A stretch of 17,064 nt of DNA from an uncultured Holophagaceae bacterium (GTDB lineage: Bacteria > Acidobacteriota > Holophagae > Holophagales > Holophagaceae), in NCBI GenBank assembly GCA_903890595.1, contig CAITBU010000064.1, forward strand, positions 1 to 17,064, written 5' to 3'. Below are positions 7,138 to 14,812 of the stretch, piece by piece. The notes under the pieces are model-generated. The model was not told the DNA's origin, ran no database searches, and worked only from the letters and a program-made list of their open reading frames with translations. The translations under genes were made by a program, and so were the position numbers. Positions within the stretch are counted from its first letter, which is position 1. Each line of letters begins with the position of its first letter.

Positions 7138-7656
7138 ATGCTCCGATTGCTAGCCGCCCTGCTCCTGACCCTGCCCCTTGGTGCGGCCCTGCCCTCCCCC
7201 CAGGAGGCCCTGGCCCTGGCCTTCCCCGGGGCCCAGCTGCTGCGAAAGGAGCACACCCTCAGCGAGGCCCAGGCGGGGCGAGTCAAAGCCCTGGCCCAGG
7301 TGGACCTGGCCGGGACCTGGATCGTGGCCTACGAGGCTCGCAGGGGCGGAGTGCTGGCGGGCGTCGGGCTCTTCGACACCCACCGGGTGCGCACCCTGAA
7401 CGAGACCCTCCTGGTGGCCATCTCTGCCGAGGGCCGGATCCTGCGGGTGGAGGCGGTGGTGTTCCGCGAGCCCGCGGAGTACCTGGCCAAGGAGGCCTGG
7501 GTCCGGCAGTTCGACGGTAAGGGACTGGACCCCCAGCTCAGCCTGAAGGGGGCCATCCATCCGCTGGCCGGCGCCACCCTCACGGCCCACGCCATGACCG
7601 ATGCGGCCCGCCGCTGCCTGGCCCTGCACCAGGTGCTCTACCGGGAGGCGAAATGA
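7138..7656 (+). CDS. Exported FMN-binding-domain protein, probable ApbE substrate
   Basis: A 172-residue protein with a signal peptide (about 1-18) and an FMN_bind-type domain as in NqrC and RnfG. The C-terminal HPLAGATLTA (141-150) aligns with the flavin-attachment motif D-x-x-S/T-G-A-T, making T147 the candidate FMN-bearing residue. The match is imperfect: the usual Asp is H141 and the usual Ser/Thr is A144. Unlike NqrC/RnfG no long N-terminal anchor is seen beyond the signal. The gene lies in an operon with apbE; GAGG overlapping the porin stop is a plausible ribosome site for ATG 7138. It overlaps the next gene by ATGA. The expected role is a periplasmic one-electron carrier between the membrane protein encoded next and an outer acceptor. 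The family call is good; actual flavinylation is unproven. Confidence 0.8.
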   Translation: MLRLLAALLLTLPLGAALPSPQEALALAFPGAQLLRKEHTLSEAQAGRVKALAQVDLAGTWIVAYEARRGGVLAGVGLFDTHRVRTLNETLLVAISAEGRILRVEAVVFREPAEYLAKEAWVRQFDGKGLDPQLSLKGAIHPLAGATLTAHAMTDAARRCLALHQVLYREAK

Positions 7657-8108
7657 CGCTACCGGAGCGCTGGAGCCTGCACCTCGCCGCCCTGGCCACC
7701 GCCGGCACGGGACTGGTGGACGGCCTGCTGCGCTGGTATGGCGAGCGGCCGGGCCCCTTCGGACCGGAGGCCAACCCCTGGCTGGGGACGGCCCAGCACC
7801 TGCACGTGCTGGTGGGTCCGCTGCTGGTCTTCGCCCTGGGGATGCTGGTGCGCGGCCACCTCTGGTCGCGACTGCAGGGCGGTGCCGAGGGCCGTCGCAC
7901 GGGCCTCGGGGCGGCGCTTTTCATAGCCCCCATGGTGCTCAGCGGCGGCGCCATCCAGGTGGTGACCAGCCCGGTCTGGCGGATCGGCTTCGCCTGGACC
8001 CACGGCCTTGCCTCGGGCGTGTTCCTGCTGGCCTACCTCGCCCACCTGGCCACCAACCGCCGCCAGCTGGCAGCCACCACCCGCCAGCCGATAGCCGATA
8101 GCCGATAG
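7653..8108 (+). CDS. Four-helix membrane protein, possible diheme b-type cytochrome
   Basis: A 151-residue protein with hydrophobic segments at about 9-27, 46-67, 86-105 and 113-132. I do not recognise a specific family. Basic residues after helices 2 and 4 place both termini in the cytoplasm. Histidines then fall in a pattern: H49/H51 at the periplasmic end and H69 at the cytoplasmic end of helix 2, with H117 and H131 at the corresponding ends of helix 4. This would allow two stacked bis-His hemes, like cytochrome b561-type or ferric-reductase-like electron carriers; H10 is a spare ligand. The start overlaps the FMN_bind stop (ATGA). The last seven residues and the stop are encoded by the tandem repeat that follows, so the original C-terminus may have been replaced. 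The heme assignment is inference. Confidence 0.7.
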   Translation: MTLPERWSLHLAALATAGTGLVDGLLRWYGERPGPFGPEANPWLGTAQHLHVLVGPLLVFALGMLVRGHLWSRLQGGAEGRRTGLGAALFIAPMVLSGGAIQVVTSPVWRIGFAWTHGLASGVFLLAYLAHLATNRRQLAATTRQPIADSR

Positions 8109-8179
8109 CCGATAGCCGATAGCTGACAGCCGATAGCCGATAGCTGATAGCTGACAGCCGATAGCCGATAGCTGATAGC
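8089..8179. repeat. Thirteen tandem 7-bp repeats (YGAYAGC)
   Basis: Thirteen units in unbroken register: CGATAGC nine times, TGATAGC twice and TGACAGC twice. A partial 28-bp higher-order order is visible: CGATAGC, CGATAGC, TGATAGC, TGACAGC at 8131-8158, which begins again at 8159. Variation is confined to unit positions 1 and 4 (C/T). The array encodes the end and stop of the membrane protein and finishes 9 bp before the mutL ATG. There are no unique spacers, so it is not CRISPR. Confidence 0.97.
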
Positions 8180-8188
8180 TTTTACCCC

Positions 8189-9985
8189 ATGTCCAACATC
8201 CGCATCCTCAGCGACCAGGTGGCGAACCAGATCGCCGCCGGAGAGGTGGTGGAGCGGCCCGCCTCGGTGCTCAAGGAGCTGGTGGAGAACGCCCTGGACG
8301 CAGGGGCGCAGCGCATCGAGGTGCGCTGGGAAGAGGGCGGGAAGCGCCTCCTGGAGGTCGCGGATGATGGCTCCGGCATGGCCCGGGACGACCTCTACCT
8401 GGCCCTGGAGCGCCACGCCACCAGCAAGGTGCGCACCGCCGAGGACCTGGGCCACCTGGCCACCTTCGGCTTCCGCGGCGAGGCCCTGCCCAGCATCGCC
8501 AGCGTCAGCCGCTTCGACCTCACCAGCGCCGAGACCGAGGGCGCCGGCCAGCGCCTGCGCTGCGAGTTCGGCATCATCAAGGAAGTCACCCCCACGCCCC
8601 GCAGCCGAGGGACCACGGTGGCCGTTCGGGACCTCTTTGCTCAGCTGCCGGCGCGGCGCCGCTTCCTCAAGTCCACGGACACGGAGCACGCCCAGCTTTG
8701 GGGCGTGGTGGCCCGGCTGGCGCTGAGCTCGCCAGGTGTTCACTGGACCCTCCGGCCAGACCGGGGCGCACCGTTGATCCTGCCGCCCGTGGCGGATGCA
8801 GGTCAGCGCCTGGGCCCCCTGCTGGGGGAGAAGCTGGGTCGCCTGGTGCCCTTCGTGAACGGCGAGCGCCCCTGGCAGCTGCGGGGCTTCCTGTCACCGC
8901 CGGACCTGAGCTTCCGGGATCGCAACCACCTGTACCTCTTCGTCAATGGCCGGGCCGTGCGGGATCGCCTGCTGCTGGCGGCACTCTCTGAGGGGTGGTC
9001 CGGCACCTTCGCCAAGGGCAGCTATCCGGCGGCGGTGCTCTTCCTGGAGCTGCCCCCCGAGGCCGTGGATGTGAATGTGCATCCCACCAAGGCCGAGGTG
9101 CGCTTCCGCGAGCCCCAGCGCATCTTCGCCTGGGTGCGCAGCGCCACGGAGGAGGCCTGGTCCCAGCTGCGGGGCGGCCTGGCCTCGGTGCTGGAGCTGC
9201 CGCCCAAGCCCATGGAGGCCGAGTTCGACCTGGACCCGTCCCGCCGCAGTGCCCCCCAGCACCCGCGCCTCTGGTCGGATCACTCCGGCGGTGGGCTGGC
9301 CACCTATGAGGCCCTGGCCGGGGCCTTTGAGCCCCGCACCCTGGACCAGACCTATCCCTCCTCAGCCCCGCCGCAGCACGCGGCGGAAAGCGAGGCCGAG
9401 GCCCCGGCGATCCGCTACCTGGGGGCCTTCCAGCGGACCTACCTGCTGGCCGAAGTCACGGGTGAGGCGGGCCCGGAGCTCTGGATCATCGACCAGCATG
9501 TGGCCCACGAGCGGGTGCTGTTCGAGCGCCTCTTCCTGCGCCGGCACGCCCCCGCCGTCCAGCCCCTCATGCCGCCGCGGGTGGTGCAGGTGGGGCCGGC
9601 AGACCTGGCCCGGCTCCAGCCCTTCCTGCCGGAGCTGGCGGTGGCTGGTGTGGAGGCCGAGGCCTTCGGCGCCGACGCCCTGGTGGTGCGTGGCCTGCCG
9701 GACTTCCTGGTGGACCGGGACCCGCAGACCCTGCTGGATGATCTGCTCATCCGCCTGGAGCGGGAGGGCCGGGTGGACCTGGACACCTTCCGTCGGGACC
9801 TCAATGCCGAGCTGGCCTGCCGTGCCGCCATCAAGAAGCACCACGCCCTGCCCCCGGAGCTGGCCCTGCGCCTCATCCAGGACCTGCTGGCCTGTGAGGT
9901 CCCCAACACCTGCCCCCACGGCCGACCCATCCTGAAGAAGCTCAGCCTGGGGGACCTTGAACGGAGCTTTGGGCGGCGGGTCTGA
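8189..9985 (+). CDS. mutL: DNA mismatch repair protein MutL
   Basis: A 598-residue MutL. The N-terminal GHKL ATPase shows QVANQIAAGEVVERP (10-24), KELVENALDAG with E30 as likely base and N34 for Mg2+ (29-39), DDGSGM (59-64), ATSK (77-80) and the lid TFGFRGEAL (92-100). A GTTVAVRDLFAQLPARRRF block follows (141-159). The C-terminal dimerisation domain carries the nicking-endonuclease site: DQHVAHE with E446 (435-446), ACRAAIK (543-549) and CPHGRP (575-580), with SFGRR near the end. MutL of this kind nicks the new strand after MutS recognises a mismatch. The linker (about 340-405) is short. In the usual DQHAxxExxxxE motif the Ala is Val here. The start is fixed by the conserved N-terminus, yet no Shine-Dalgarno precedes it: the 5' side is tandem repeat plus TTTTACCCC. 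No mutS is present in the window. Confidence 0.97.
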   Translation: MSNIRILSDQVANQIAAGEVVERPASVLKELVENALDAGAQRIEVRWEEGGKRLLEVADDGSGMARDDLYLALERHATSKVRTAEDLGHLATFGFRGEALPSIASVSRFDLTSAETEGAGQRLRCEFGIIKEVTPTPRSRGTTVAVRDLFAQLPARRRFLKSTDTEHAQLWGVVARLALSSPGVHWTLRPDRGAPLILPPVADAGQRLGPLLGEKLGRLVPFVNGERPWQLRGFLSPPDLSFRDRNHLYLFVNGRAVRDRLLLAALSEGWSGTFAKGSYPAAVLFLELPPEAVDVNVHPTKAEVRFREPQRIFAWVRSATEEAWSQLRGGLASVLELPPKPMEAEFDLDPSRRSAPQHPRLWSDHSGGGLATYEALAGAFEPRTLDQTYPSSAPPQHAAESEAEAPAIRYLGAFQRTYLLAEVTGEAGPELWIIDQHVAHERVLFERLFLRRHAPAVQPLMPPRVVQVGPADLARLQPFLPELAVAGVEAEAFGADALVVRGLPDFLVDRDPQTLLDDLLIRLEREGRVDLDTFRRDLNAELACRAAIKKHHALPPELALRLIQDLLACEVPNTCPHGRPILKKLSLGDLERSFGRRV

Positions 9986-9994
9986 GGGGGCCTG

Positions 9995-10021
9995 CTCGGA
10001 ATCGGCTGCGCCGATTCCGAG
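9995..10021. terminator. Perfect 12-bp hairpin between convergent mutL and sigma-54 activator genes
   Basis: CTCGGAATCGGC and its exact complement GCCGATTCCGAG flank a 3-base loop (10007-10009). It starts 9 bp after the mutL stop and lies 37 bp beyond the stop of the convergent regulator, so it could end transcription from both sides. No clear T-tract follows on either strand, so it is not a textbook intrinsic terminator. Confidence 0.6.
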
Positions 10022-10058
10022 ATAGGGAAAAACTTCGTGTTGGTCTTGGTCCGTGGCC

Positions 10059-13000
10059 TCACTCCGGCCGCTGGAGGCGCTCGGCGATGAGGTCCACGCC
10101 CAGGCGTTTGGCGGTGGCGTAGAAGGCGGGGCGGGCGAGGCCGAGGGTTTCGGCGGCTTCCGCAGCTCGGTGGCCGCAGGCCTGCAAGGTGTCCAGCAGG
10201 AGGCGCCGCTGAAAGGCCCGGGTGCCCTCCTCCCAGGTGTGGGCCTGGGTTGCGGGGGCGGCCAGCTCCGGGAAGTGGGCGACGCGGAGGGGGGCCTCGC
10301 CACAGCGGAGGAGGGCCCGCTCCAGGGCATGGAGCAGCTCCCGCACATTGCCGGGCCAGGGCAGGCGCCCCAGGGCCTGGGCCAGCCCGGGGGCCAGGGC
10401 CGGCACCGGGCGCTGCAGGCCCTGGGCGGCACGGGCCACCAGCTTCGGCAGCAGGAAGGGGAACTCATGGCGGCGGGCAGCCAAGGCGGGCAGTCGCAGC
10501 ACGGCTCCCTGGAGGCGGAACAGCAGGTCCCGCCGGAAGGCACCGGCCGTCGCCAGGTCCTCCAGGGAGCGGTGGGTGGCGGCGACGATGCGCACATCGA
10601 CCTTCACGGTGTGATCCGAGCCCACCCGGCGGACTTCCTGCTCCTGGATCACCCGCAGCAGGAGGGACTGCAGACGCGGGGACAGGTCGGCCACCTCATC
10701 CAGGAACAGGGTGCCGCCCCGGGCCGCCTCGATGGCCCCCCGGCGGTCCCGGTCCGCCCCCGTGAAGGCGCCCTTCACATGGCCGAACAGCTCGGACTCC
10801 AGCAGGCCTTCCGCAAAGGCTGAGCAGTTGACCGCCTGCAGGTCTCCCCGGCGCCCCGAGCGCTGGTGCAGCTGGTGCGCCGCCAGTTCCTTGCCGCTGC
10901 CCGTGGGGCCGAGGATGAGCACCGGTAGGGTCGTGGGTGCCACCCGATCCAGCTCCCGCAGCAGGGTGGCCATGGGCTCGCTGCCGTCCGTTAGGAGGAG
11001 CCCCGGGTCCAGGTCGGCCTGCTCGGGGGGGCGTTCCCGGAGGCGGGCCACCCAGGGGGCGAGCAGCAGGGCCTCGGGGGCCTGGCCCGGGAGGTCCTCC
11101 GGGGGATGGGCCAGCAGCAGGCCCCCCACCGTCAGCCCCTCCCAGCGCAGGGCGTGGCTCTGCCAGATCCAGGCGCCATGGGCGAAGGGCGGCAGGGGAC
11201 CCTCCCGAGCCAGGCGACCCAAGGCACCCATTGGTGGGGGCTCGCCGGCCCCCAGGGTCTGCAGGGTGCCGCCCTCCTCCCAGGCGATCCAGGCGGGGGC
11301 GGTGCGGGCGGCGAGGGTCTCCTCCAGGACCTGGCGAGGGGCGGGCTCCGGGGCCAGGTCCGGGCGGGGCCAGAGGGCCGCCAGGCGGCGCTGGTGGCGG
11401 GGTGAGTCGGTCCGGTCGGCGATGGCCTGGAGGGCCAGGAGCTCCCGGGGCCGCCGCTCGCCGGGCACGCGCTCCAGCACCTGGACCCCCAGCTCCAGGC
11501 GCATGATCTGGGTGGGGCAAGCCCGCCAGGCGGCCCAGAAGGCCTCGGGGGTTCCGGTCCCCCGGAACAGGCGGTGGGCCTCCCAACTCAGGCGGGTCTC
11601 CGGGTCTGCGTCCTCGGGTGGGGGCTCGGTCAGGGTGCCCAGGGCGGCGCTGAGGAAGCGGGTGTAGGGGTGGGCTCCAGCCCCCTCCAGGCCCTCCCGT
11701 ACCAGGTCCCACCGCGCCTCGTCTGCGCCGTGGCTGGCCAGCAGGCCCCAGGCCTCGGGGAAGGTCGGATGGGCGACCACCAGGGCCCGGATCTGCGCCA
11801 GCGCCGCCTCGGGTTCCAGGTGAACCTCCGCCAGCTGGGCGGCCTCCATGGCTCGCCAGGGCTGAGGCAGGGACCCCCGCAGGGCCGCCCAGCGGCCATG
11901 GGCCGGCAGGTCCGCCCACTGGAGGGCCGCCACCGCTGCGTTGGAGGCGGCGCGCCCGCCCCAGGCGGTGGCCCGCAGACGGGTGAAGTGCGCATGGGCC
12001 AGGGTGAAGGCCCGCAGGGCGGCCTCCGGGTCGTAACCCTGGAGCGCCCGCCGACCCTCGGCCATCCAGTGAAAGGGGTCCGCACAGGGATGAGCCGGCG
12101 TTCCCCAGGCCGGGTAGCCCGGGGCGGGGGCCGCCGCCTCGCCACCCCAGCGCATGCGAACCCGGTCCCAGGTGGGGTGACCACAGGCCGGTGGCAGGGG
12201 CGGCCGCTGGCTGTCTTCCCCCAGGTCCGCCGTCAGAGCCGGCCCCCACCCGGTAGGGGGGCGTTCGGGCAGACGGAGCGCCAGCACTGCCCCCAGGGCA
12301 GAATCGGGCGGGGTCCCACTGGCCAAGTGCTCCCCCAGATGGGGGCCCAGGCCCCCGGGGGAGGCCCCCCAGCCCCGGCCCCAGGCCCGGAGGGCGGGGG
12401 CCAGCATCCAGGTGCCGTCTGGGAGGGCTTGCAGCCAGGGCGACCCCTGGTCAGCGGCCAGCTCTGGGGGCAGGCTGTCCAGCACCAGGGGCCCGGTCCA
12501 GGGCTGGAGGCGGGCCCAGGGGAGGGCCGAGTCCAGAGCACCTTCCGGCAGCAGGCGGCCTTCGCTGTCCTGGGCCCGCAGGAGGGTCTCCCACCACCCG
12601 GGGGGCAGGGAGTGCCAGGCGGCTGGGACGAGGTCCAGCCAGGGGGGCAGGAGGAGGGTACCCGCTGTGTCCACGGCCCCCAGGCGGGCCACCCAGGCCA
12701 GGCGTGCGGGTCGGTCCAGGAGCACCGTCCCTGCCGCCATCCAGGGGGCGCCGTCTCCCTGGAGCAGGGTCTCCCAGGCCCAGGCCAGGAGTTCACTCTC
12801 TCGGGGACCCCGGCGCTCTGCCGGTACAGCCGGACCGCCGTGCCGAAGGCGCGCCACCCAGGCTGGATCCGGGCGGGCCTCCCAGACCTCTGGAGGCTGC
12901 AAGACCCAGGGCCCCAGGGGCCGTCGGGCCTCCTGGTTCAAGCGGGGCCAGCGGCCCTCCCACCCTCCCAAGAGCCAGGCCTGGGAGATGGCTGCCAGCG

Positions 13001-13082
13001 CCCAGATGGGGTCCCCCCAGCGCCGGCCCCGGTCCACCCCCCAGGGAGGTTTCCAGTGGCCCAACCAGGCGGCCCGGATCAT
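10059..13082 (-). CDS. Sigma-54-dependent activator with a very long TPR-like sensory region
   Basis: A 1007-residue regulator. The AAA+ domain is intact: Walker A GPTGSGKE (725-732), the sigma-54-contacting GAFTGA loop (771-776), Walker B TLFLDE (791-796), ATHR (835-838), the arginine-finger region RRDLLFRL (850-857) and WPGNVREL (909-916). A Fis-type helix-turn-helix occupies about 956-1000. The first 700 residues lack a receiver domain; helical TPR-like repeats are suggested at about 335-570 and a GAF-like module at about 590-680. This half has roughly 46 tryptophans and a single lysine (K11). The frame stays open upstream inside aroA, but the ATG at 13082 overlapping the aroA stop (ATGA) is the natural coupled start. 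Its signal and targets are unknown, and I saw no convincing -24/-12 promoter in the window. No phospho-acceptor is visible, so control is probably by ligand or partner binding. Confidence 0.9.
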   Translation of the reverse strand: MIRAAWLGHWKPPWGVDRGRRWGDPIWALAAISQAWLLGGWEGRWPRLNQEARRPLGPWVLQPPEVWEARPDPAWVARLRHGGPAVPAERRGPRESELLAWAWETLLQGDGAPWMAAGTVLLDRPARLAWVARLGAVDTAGTLLLPPWLDLVPAAWHSLPPGWWETLLRAQDSEGRLLPEGALDSALPWARLQPWTGPLVLDSLPPELAADQGSPWLQALPDGTWMLAPALRAWGRGWGASPGGLGPHLGEHLASGTPPDSALGAVLALRLPERPPTGWGPALTADLGEDSQRPPLPPACGHPTWDRVRMRWGGEAAAPAPGYPAWGTPAHPCADPFHWMAEGRRALQGYDPEAALRAFTLAHAHFTRLRATAWGGRAASNAAVAALQWADLPAHGRWAALRGSLPQPWRAMEAAQLAEVHLEPEAALAQIRALVVAHPTFPEAWGLLASHGADEARWDLVREGLEGAGAHPYTRFLSAALGTLTEPPPEDADPETRLSWEAHRLFRGTGTPEAFWAAWRACPTQIMRLELGVQVLERVPGERRPRELLALQAIADRTDSPRHQRRLAALWPRPDLAPEPAPRQVLEETLAARTAPAWIAWEEGGTLQTLGAGEPPPMGALGRLAREGPLPPFAHGAWIWQSHALRWEGLTVGGLLLAHPPEDLPGQAPEALLLAPWVARLRERPPEQADLDPGLLLTDGSEPMATLLRELDRVAPTTLPVLILGPTGSGKELAAHQLHQRSGRRGDLQAVNCSAFAEGLLESELFGHVKGAFTGADRDRRGAIEAARGGTLFLDEVADLSPRLQSLLLRVIQEQEVRRVGSDHTVKVDVRIVAATHRSLEDLATAGAFRRDLLFRLQGAVLRLPALAARRHEFPFLLPKLVARAAQGLQRPVPALAPGLAQALGRLPWPGNVRELLHALERALLRCGEAPLRVAHFPELAAPATQAHTWEEGTRAFQRRLLLDTLQACGHRAAEAAETLGLARPAFYATAKRLGVDLIAERLQRPE

Positions 13083-14347
13083 CCCAGCATGCCCCGCCAG
13101 ACCTCCCAGAAGTCGGGGAAGGTCTTGGCTACGCAGTGGGGGTCCTGGAGCTCGCCGCCCCAGCGGAGGGCTCCCACGGCGGCGGCGAAGGCCATGCGGT
13201 GGTCGTTGCGGGGATTGAAGGGCGCCCTGGGGGCCGAAGGCGTCCCCGGGGTGATGCGCAGGGTGTGATCCCCGATGACCTCGGCCTGCCCGCCCAGCCA
13301 GCGCACCAGCTCGGCGGAGGCGTCCAGGCGGTCGCACTCCTTGAGGGGCAGGGTGTGGAGGCCGCGGAGCTCCGAGGGACCGGGGGCCAGGGCTCCCAGC
13401 GCCGCCAGGACGGGGCCCAGGTCCGGGCAGTCCGTGAGGTCCGCATCCAGGCCCCGGCGCAGGGGGCCAGAGACCTCCAGGGTCTGGGGTGCCACCCAGT
13501 TCACCCGGCAGCCGGCGGCGGCCAGGATGTCGGCCATGGCTCGGTCGCCTTGGGCATCCTCGGGGTCCAGGGGCCCTGCCCGCAGGGGCCGGCCCGTGAC
13601 GGCGGCGGCGGCGAGGAAGGCGGCGGCGCCACTCCAGTCGCCGGGCAGCTCCAGGTCCCGGCAGGCCAGGGCCCCGCCCGGGATCAACCACCGGCCGGCA
13701 TCCAGATGGGCCTCGCAGCCGAAGCGCCGCAGCCACTGGGTGGTGAGCTCCAGGTAGCTGGCGCTGGCGGCGGCGGTCCAGGTGAGGCGGCTGTCGCCGG
13801 GCAGGGCGGCGGCCCCCAGGGCCAAGCCGGACAGGAACTGGCTGCTGAGCCGGGCATCCACGCGCAGGTCCAGGGACTGGGGCGGCTCAGCTACCGGATG
13901 GAGCCAGGCTCCGGTGGCATCCGCTGTCCAGCGAGCGCCGAGGGTCTGGAGGGGATCCAGCAGGGGGCCGAGGGGCCGCTCAAAGAGGCGGGGATCGCCC
14001 TCCAGCCGCACGGGACCCTGGGCGCACAGGGCCAGCCAGGGGAGCAGGAAGCGTAGGGTGGTCCCGGAGGCGCCGAGCCAGAGGGGAGCTCCGGTCTGGG
14101 GGCGCGAGCCACCCTGGACCTGCCAGGTTCCCGTCGCTTCCTCCAGGGGAAAACCCAGGCCGCGCAAGGCTTGGCGCATCCATCGGGTGTCCTCGGCTTC
14201 GAGGCCACCGCCGAGCCGACTCTGGCCTGGAGCCAGGGCCGCCAGGAGCAGCGCCCGGTTGGTCACGGACTTGGAGCCGGGAATCCGGACGGGGCGCAGG
14301 GCCTCGCCGGGTCTGATTGGGTTGTCTTGAGGAAGTGACAAGGGCAT
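13079..14347 (-). CDS. aroA: 3-phosphoshikimate 1-carboxyvinyltransferase (EPSP synthase)
   Basis: A 422-residue shikimate-pathway enzyme joining shikimate-3-phosphate and phosphoenolpyruvate. Recognised blocks are PGSKSVTNRALLLAALA (23-39, K26), the LGASGTTLRF loop (91-100), LSSQFLSG (167-174), GDWSGAAAFLAAA (236-248), PDLGP with D309 as probable catalytic base, LKECDRL with E337, NDHRMA (381-386) and AKTFPDF with K408. Length is normal. The loop reads ASGTTLRF where E. coli has NAGTAMRP. The start at 14347 gives a sensible N-terminus, though no good ribosome site precedes it. A hairpin lies 9 bp upstream. The stop overlaps the start of the sigma-54 activator, which is an unusual partner; no other aromatic pathway gene is nearby. 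Confidence 0.96.
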   Translation of the reverse strand: MPLSLPQDNPIRPGEALRPVRIPGSKSVTNRALLLAALAPGQSRLGGGLEAEDTRWMRQALRGLGFPLEEATGTWQVQGGSRPQTGAPLWLGASGTTLRFLLPWLALCAQGPVRLEGDPRLFERPLGPLLDPLQTLGARWTADATGAWLHPVAEPPQSLDLRVDARLSSQFLSGLALGAAALPGDSRLTWTAAASASYLELTTQWLRRFGCEAHLDAGRWLIPGGALACRDLELPGDWSGAAAFLAAAAVTGRPLRAGPLDPEDAQGDRAMADILAAAGCRVNWVAPQTLEVSGPLRRGLDADLTDCPDLGPVLAALGALAPGPSELRGLHTLPLKECDRLDASAELVRWLGGQAEVIGDHTLRITPGTPSAPRAPFNPRNDHRMAFAAAVGALRWGGELQDPHCVAKTFPDFWEVWRGMLG

Positions 14348-14356
14348 GGGGGCAGG

Positions 14357-14382
14357 TTGCCGTGAGGCGGGCCTCGCCGCAA
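14357..14382. promoter_or_regulatory. Imperfect hairpin in the gap before aroA
   Basis: An inverted repeat pairs TTGC and GAGGC with GCCTC and GCAA around two central bases, with one mismatch and one G-T wobble in the stem. It sits in the 61-bp gap between the DUF4845-like gene and aroA, 9 bp before the aroA start on the minus strand. It could hinder or couple aroA expression, or be a remnant terminator. GC-rich sequence forms such structures by chance, so support is weak. Confidence 0.3.
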
Positions 14383-14408
14383 GGGCTAAAGCCTGGACCC
14401 CCTGGAGG

Positions 14409-14798
14409 TCAGTTGATGTTTTCGAAGATGGGCTTGGTGATCCGCTTCTCGGTGGTCAGGGGCCACTGGTAGACCCCGTAGAAGTCGATGACCTGCACGT
14501 AGCGCAGGGTGATGGTGCAGGTACCGGACTCCCCGCTGCCGGCCTTGGTGATGCGCAGGGCGGTCTTGTCGGTCAGCACCTCGGTGACGCCGAGGGACCG
14601 GGCCTTTTCCTTGACCTCCCGCTCCAGGACCTCCACCGGCTTGCGGCTGGCCCCGCTGGCGATGAACCCGCAGGCATCCACCAGCTCGCTGTTGCCGTAG
14701 TAGATGGGCACGGCCTTGAAGGCCGCCGCCCCCAGGACGCCCAGGAGCAGCAGGGACACCAGGCACCCCACCTTGCCTTCACCACGCTGCCGCTTCAT
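14409..14798 (-). CDS. Small membrane-anchored protein, DUF4845-like
   Basis: A 129-residue protein with a basic N-terminus, one hydrophobic segment (about 11-30, beginning GCLVSLLLLG) and a soluble C-terminal part. The KAVPIYYGN stretch just after the helix and the following helical region resemble DUF4845-type proteins, which have no established function; the similarity is weak and from memory. The frame is open far upstream, but ATG 14798 has an ideal GGAGG six bases before it, and the preceding PEGA gene stops 14 bp upstream, so this start is well supported. It is probably co-transcribed with the PEGA/PDZ protein. The likely location is the inner membrane with the C-terminus outside, or a signal peptide if cleaved near residue 25. 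Function unknown. Confidence 0.8.
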   Translation of the reverse strand: MKRQRGEGKVGCLVSLLLLGVLGAAAFKAVPIYYGNSELVDACGFIASGASRKPVEVLEREVKEKARSLGVTEVLTDKTALRITKAGSGESGTCTITLRYVQVIDFYGVYQWPLTTEKRITKPIFENIN

Positions 14799-14812
14799 GG
14801 ATGCCTCCGGGA

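Noticed and set aside
8089..8179. CRISPR array
   Set aside because: Units are 7 bp, contiguous and without unique spacers.
13083..13736. N-terminal extension of the sigma-54 activator into aroA
   Set aside because: The added 218 residues are Pro/Gly/Arg-rich antizyme-like shadow sequence; the ATGA overlap at 13082 is the natural start.
12704..14056. A 450-residue plus-strand frame opposite aroA
   Set aside because: Low-complexity Gly/Pro/Arg/Gln product; aroA on the other strand has all catalytic motifs.
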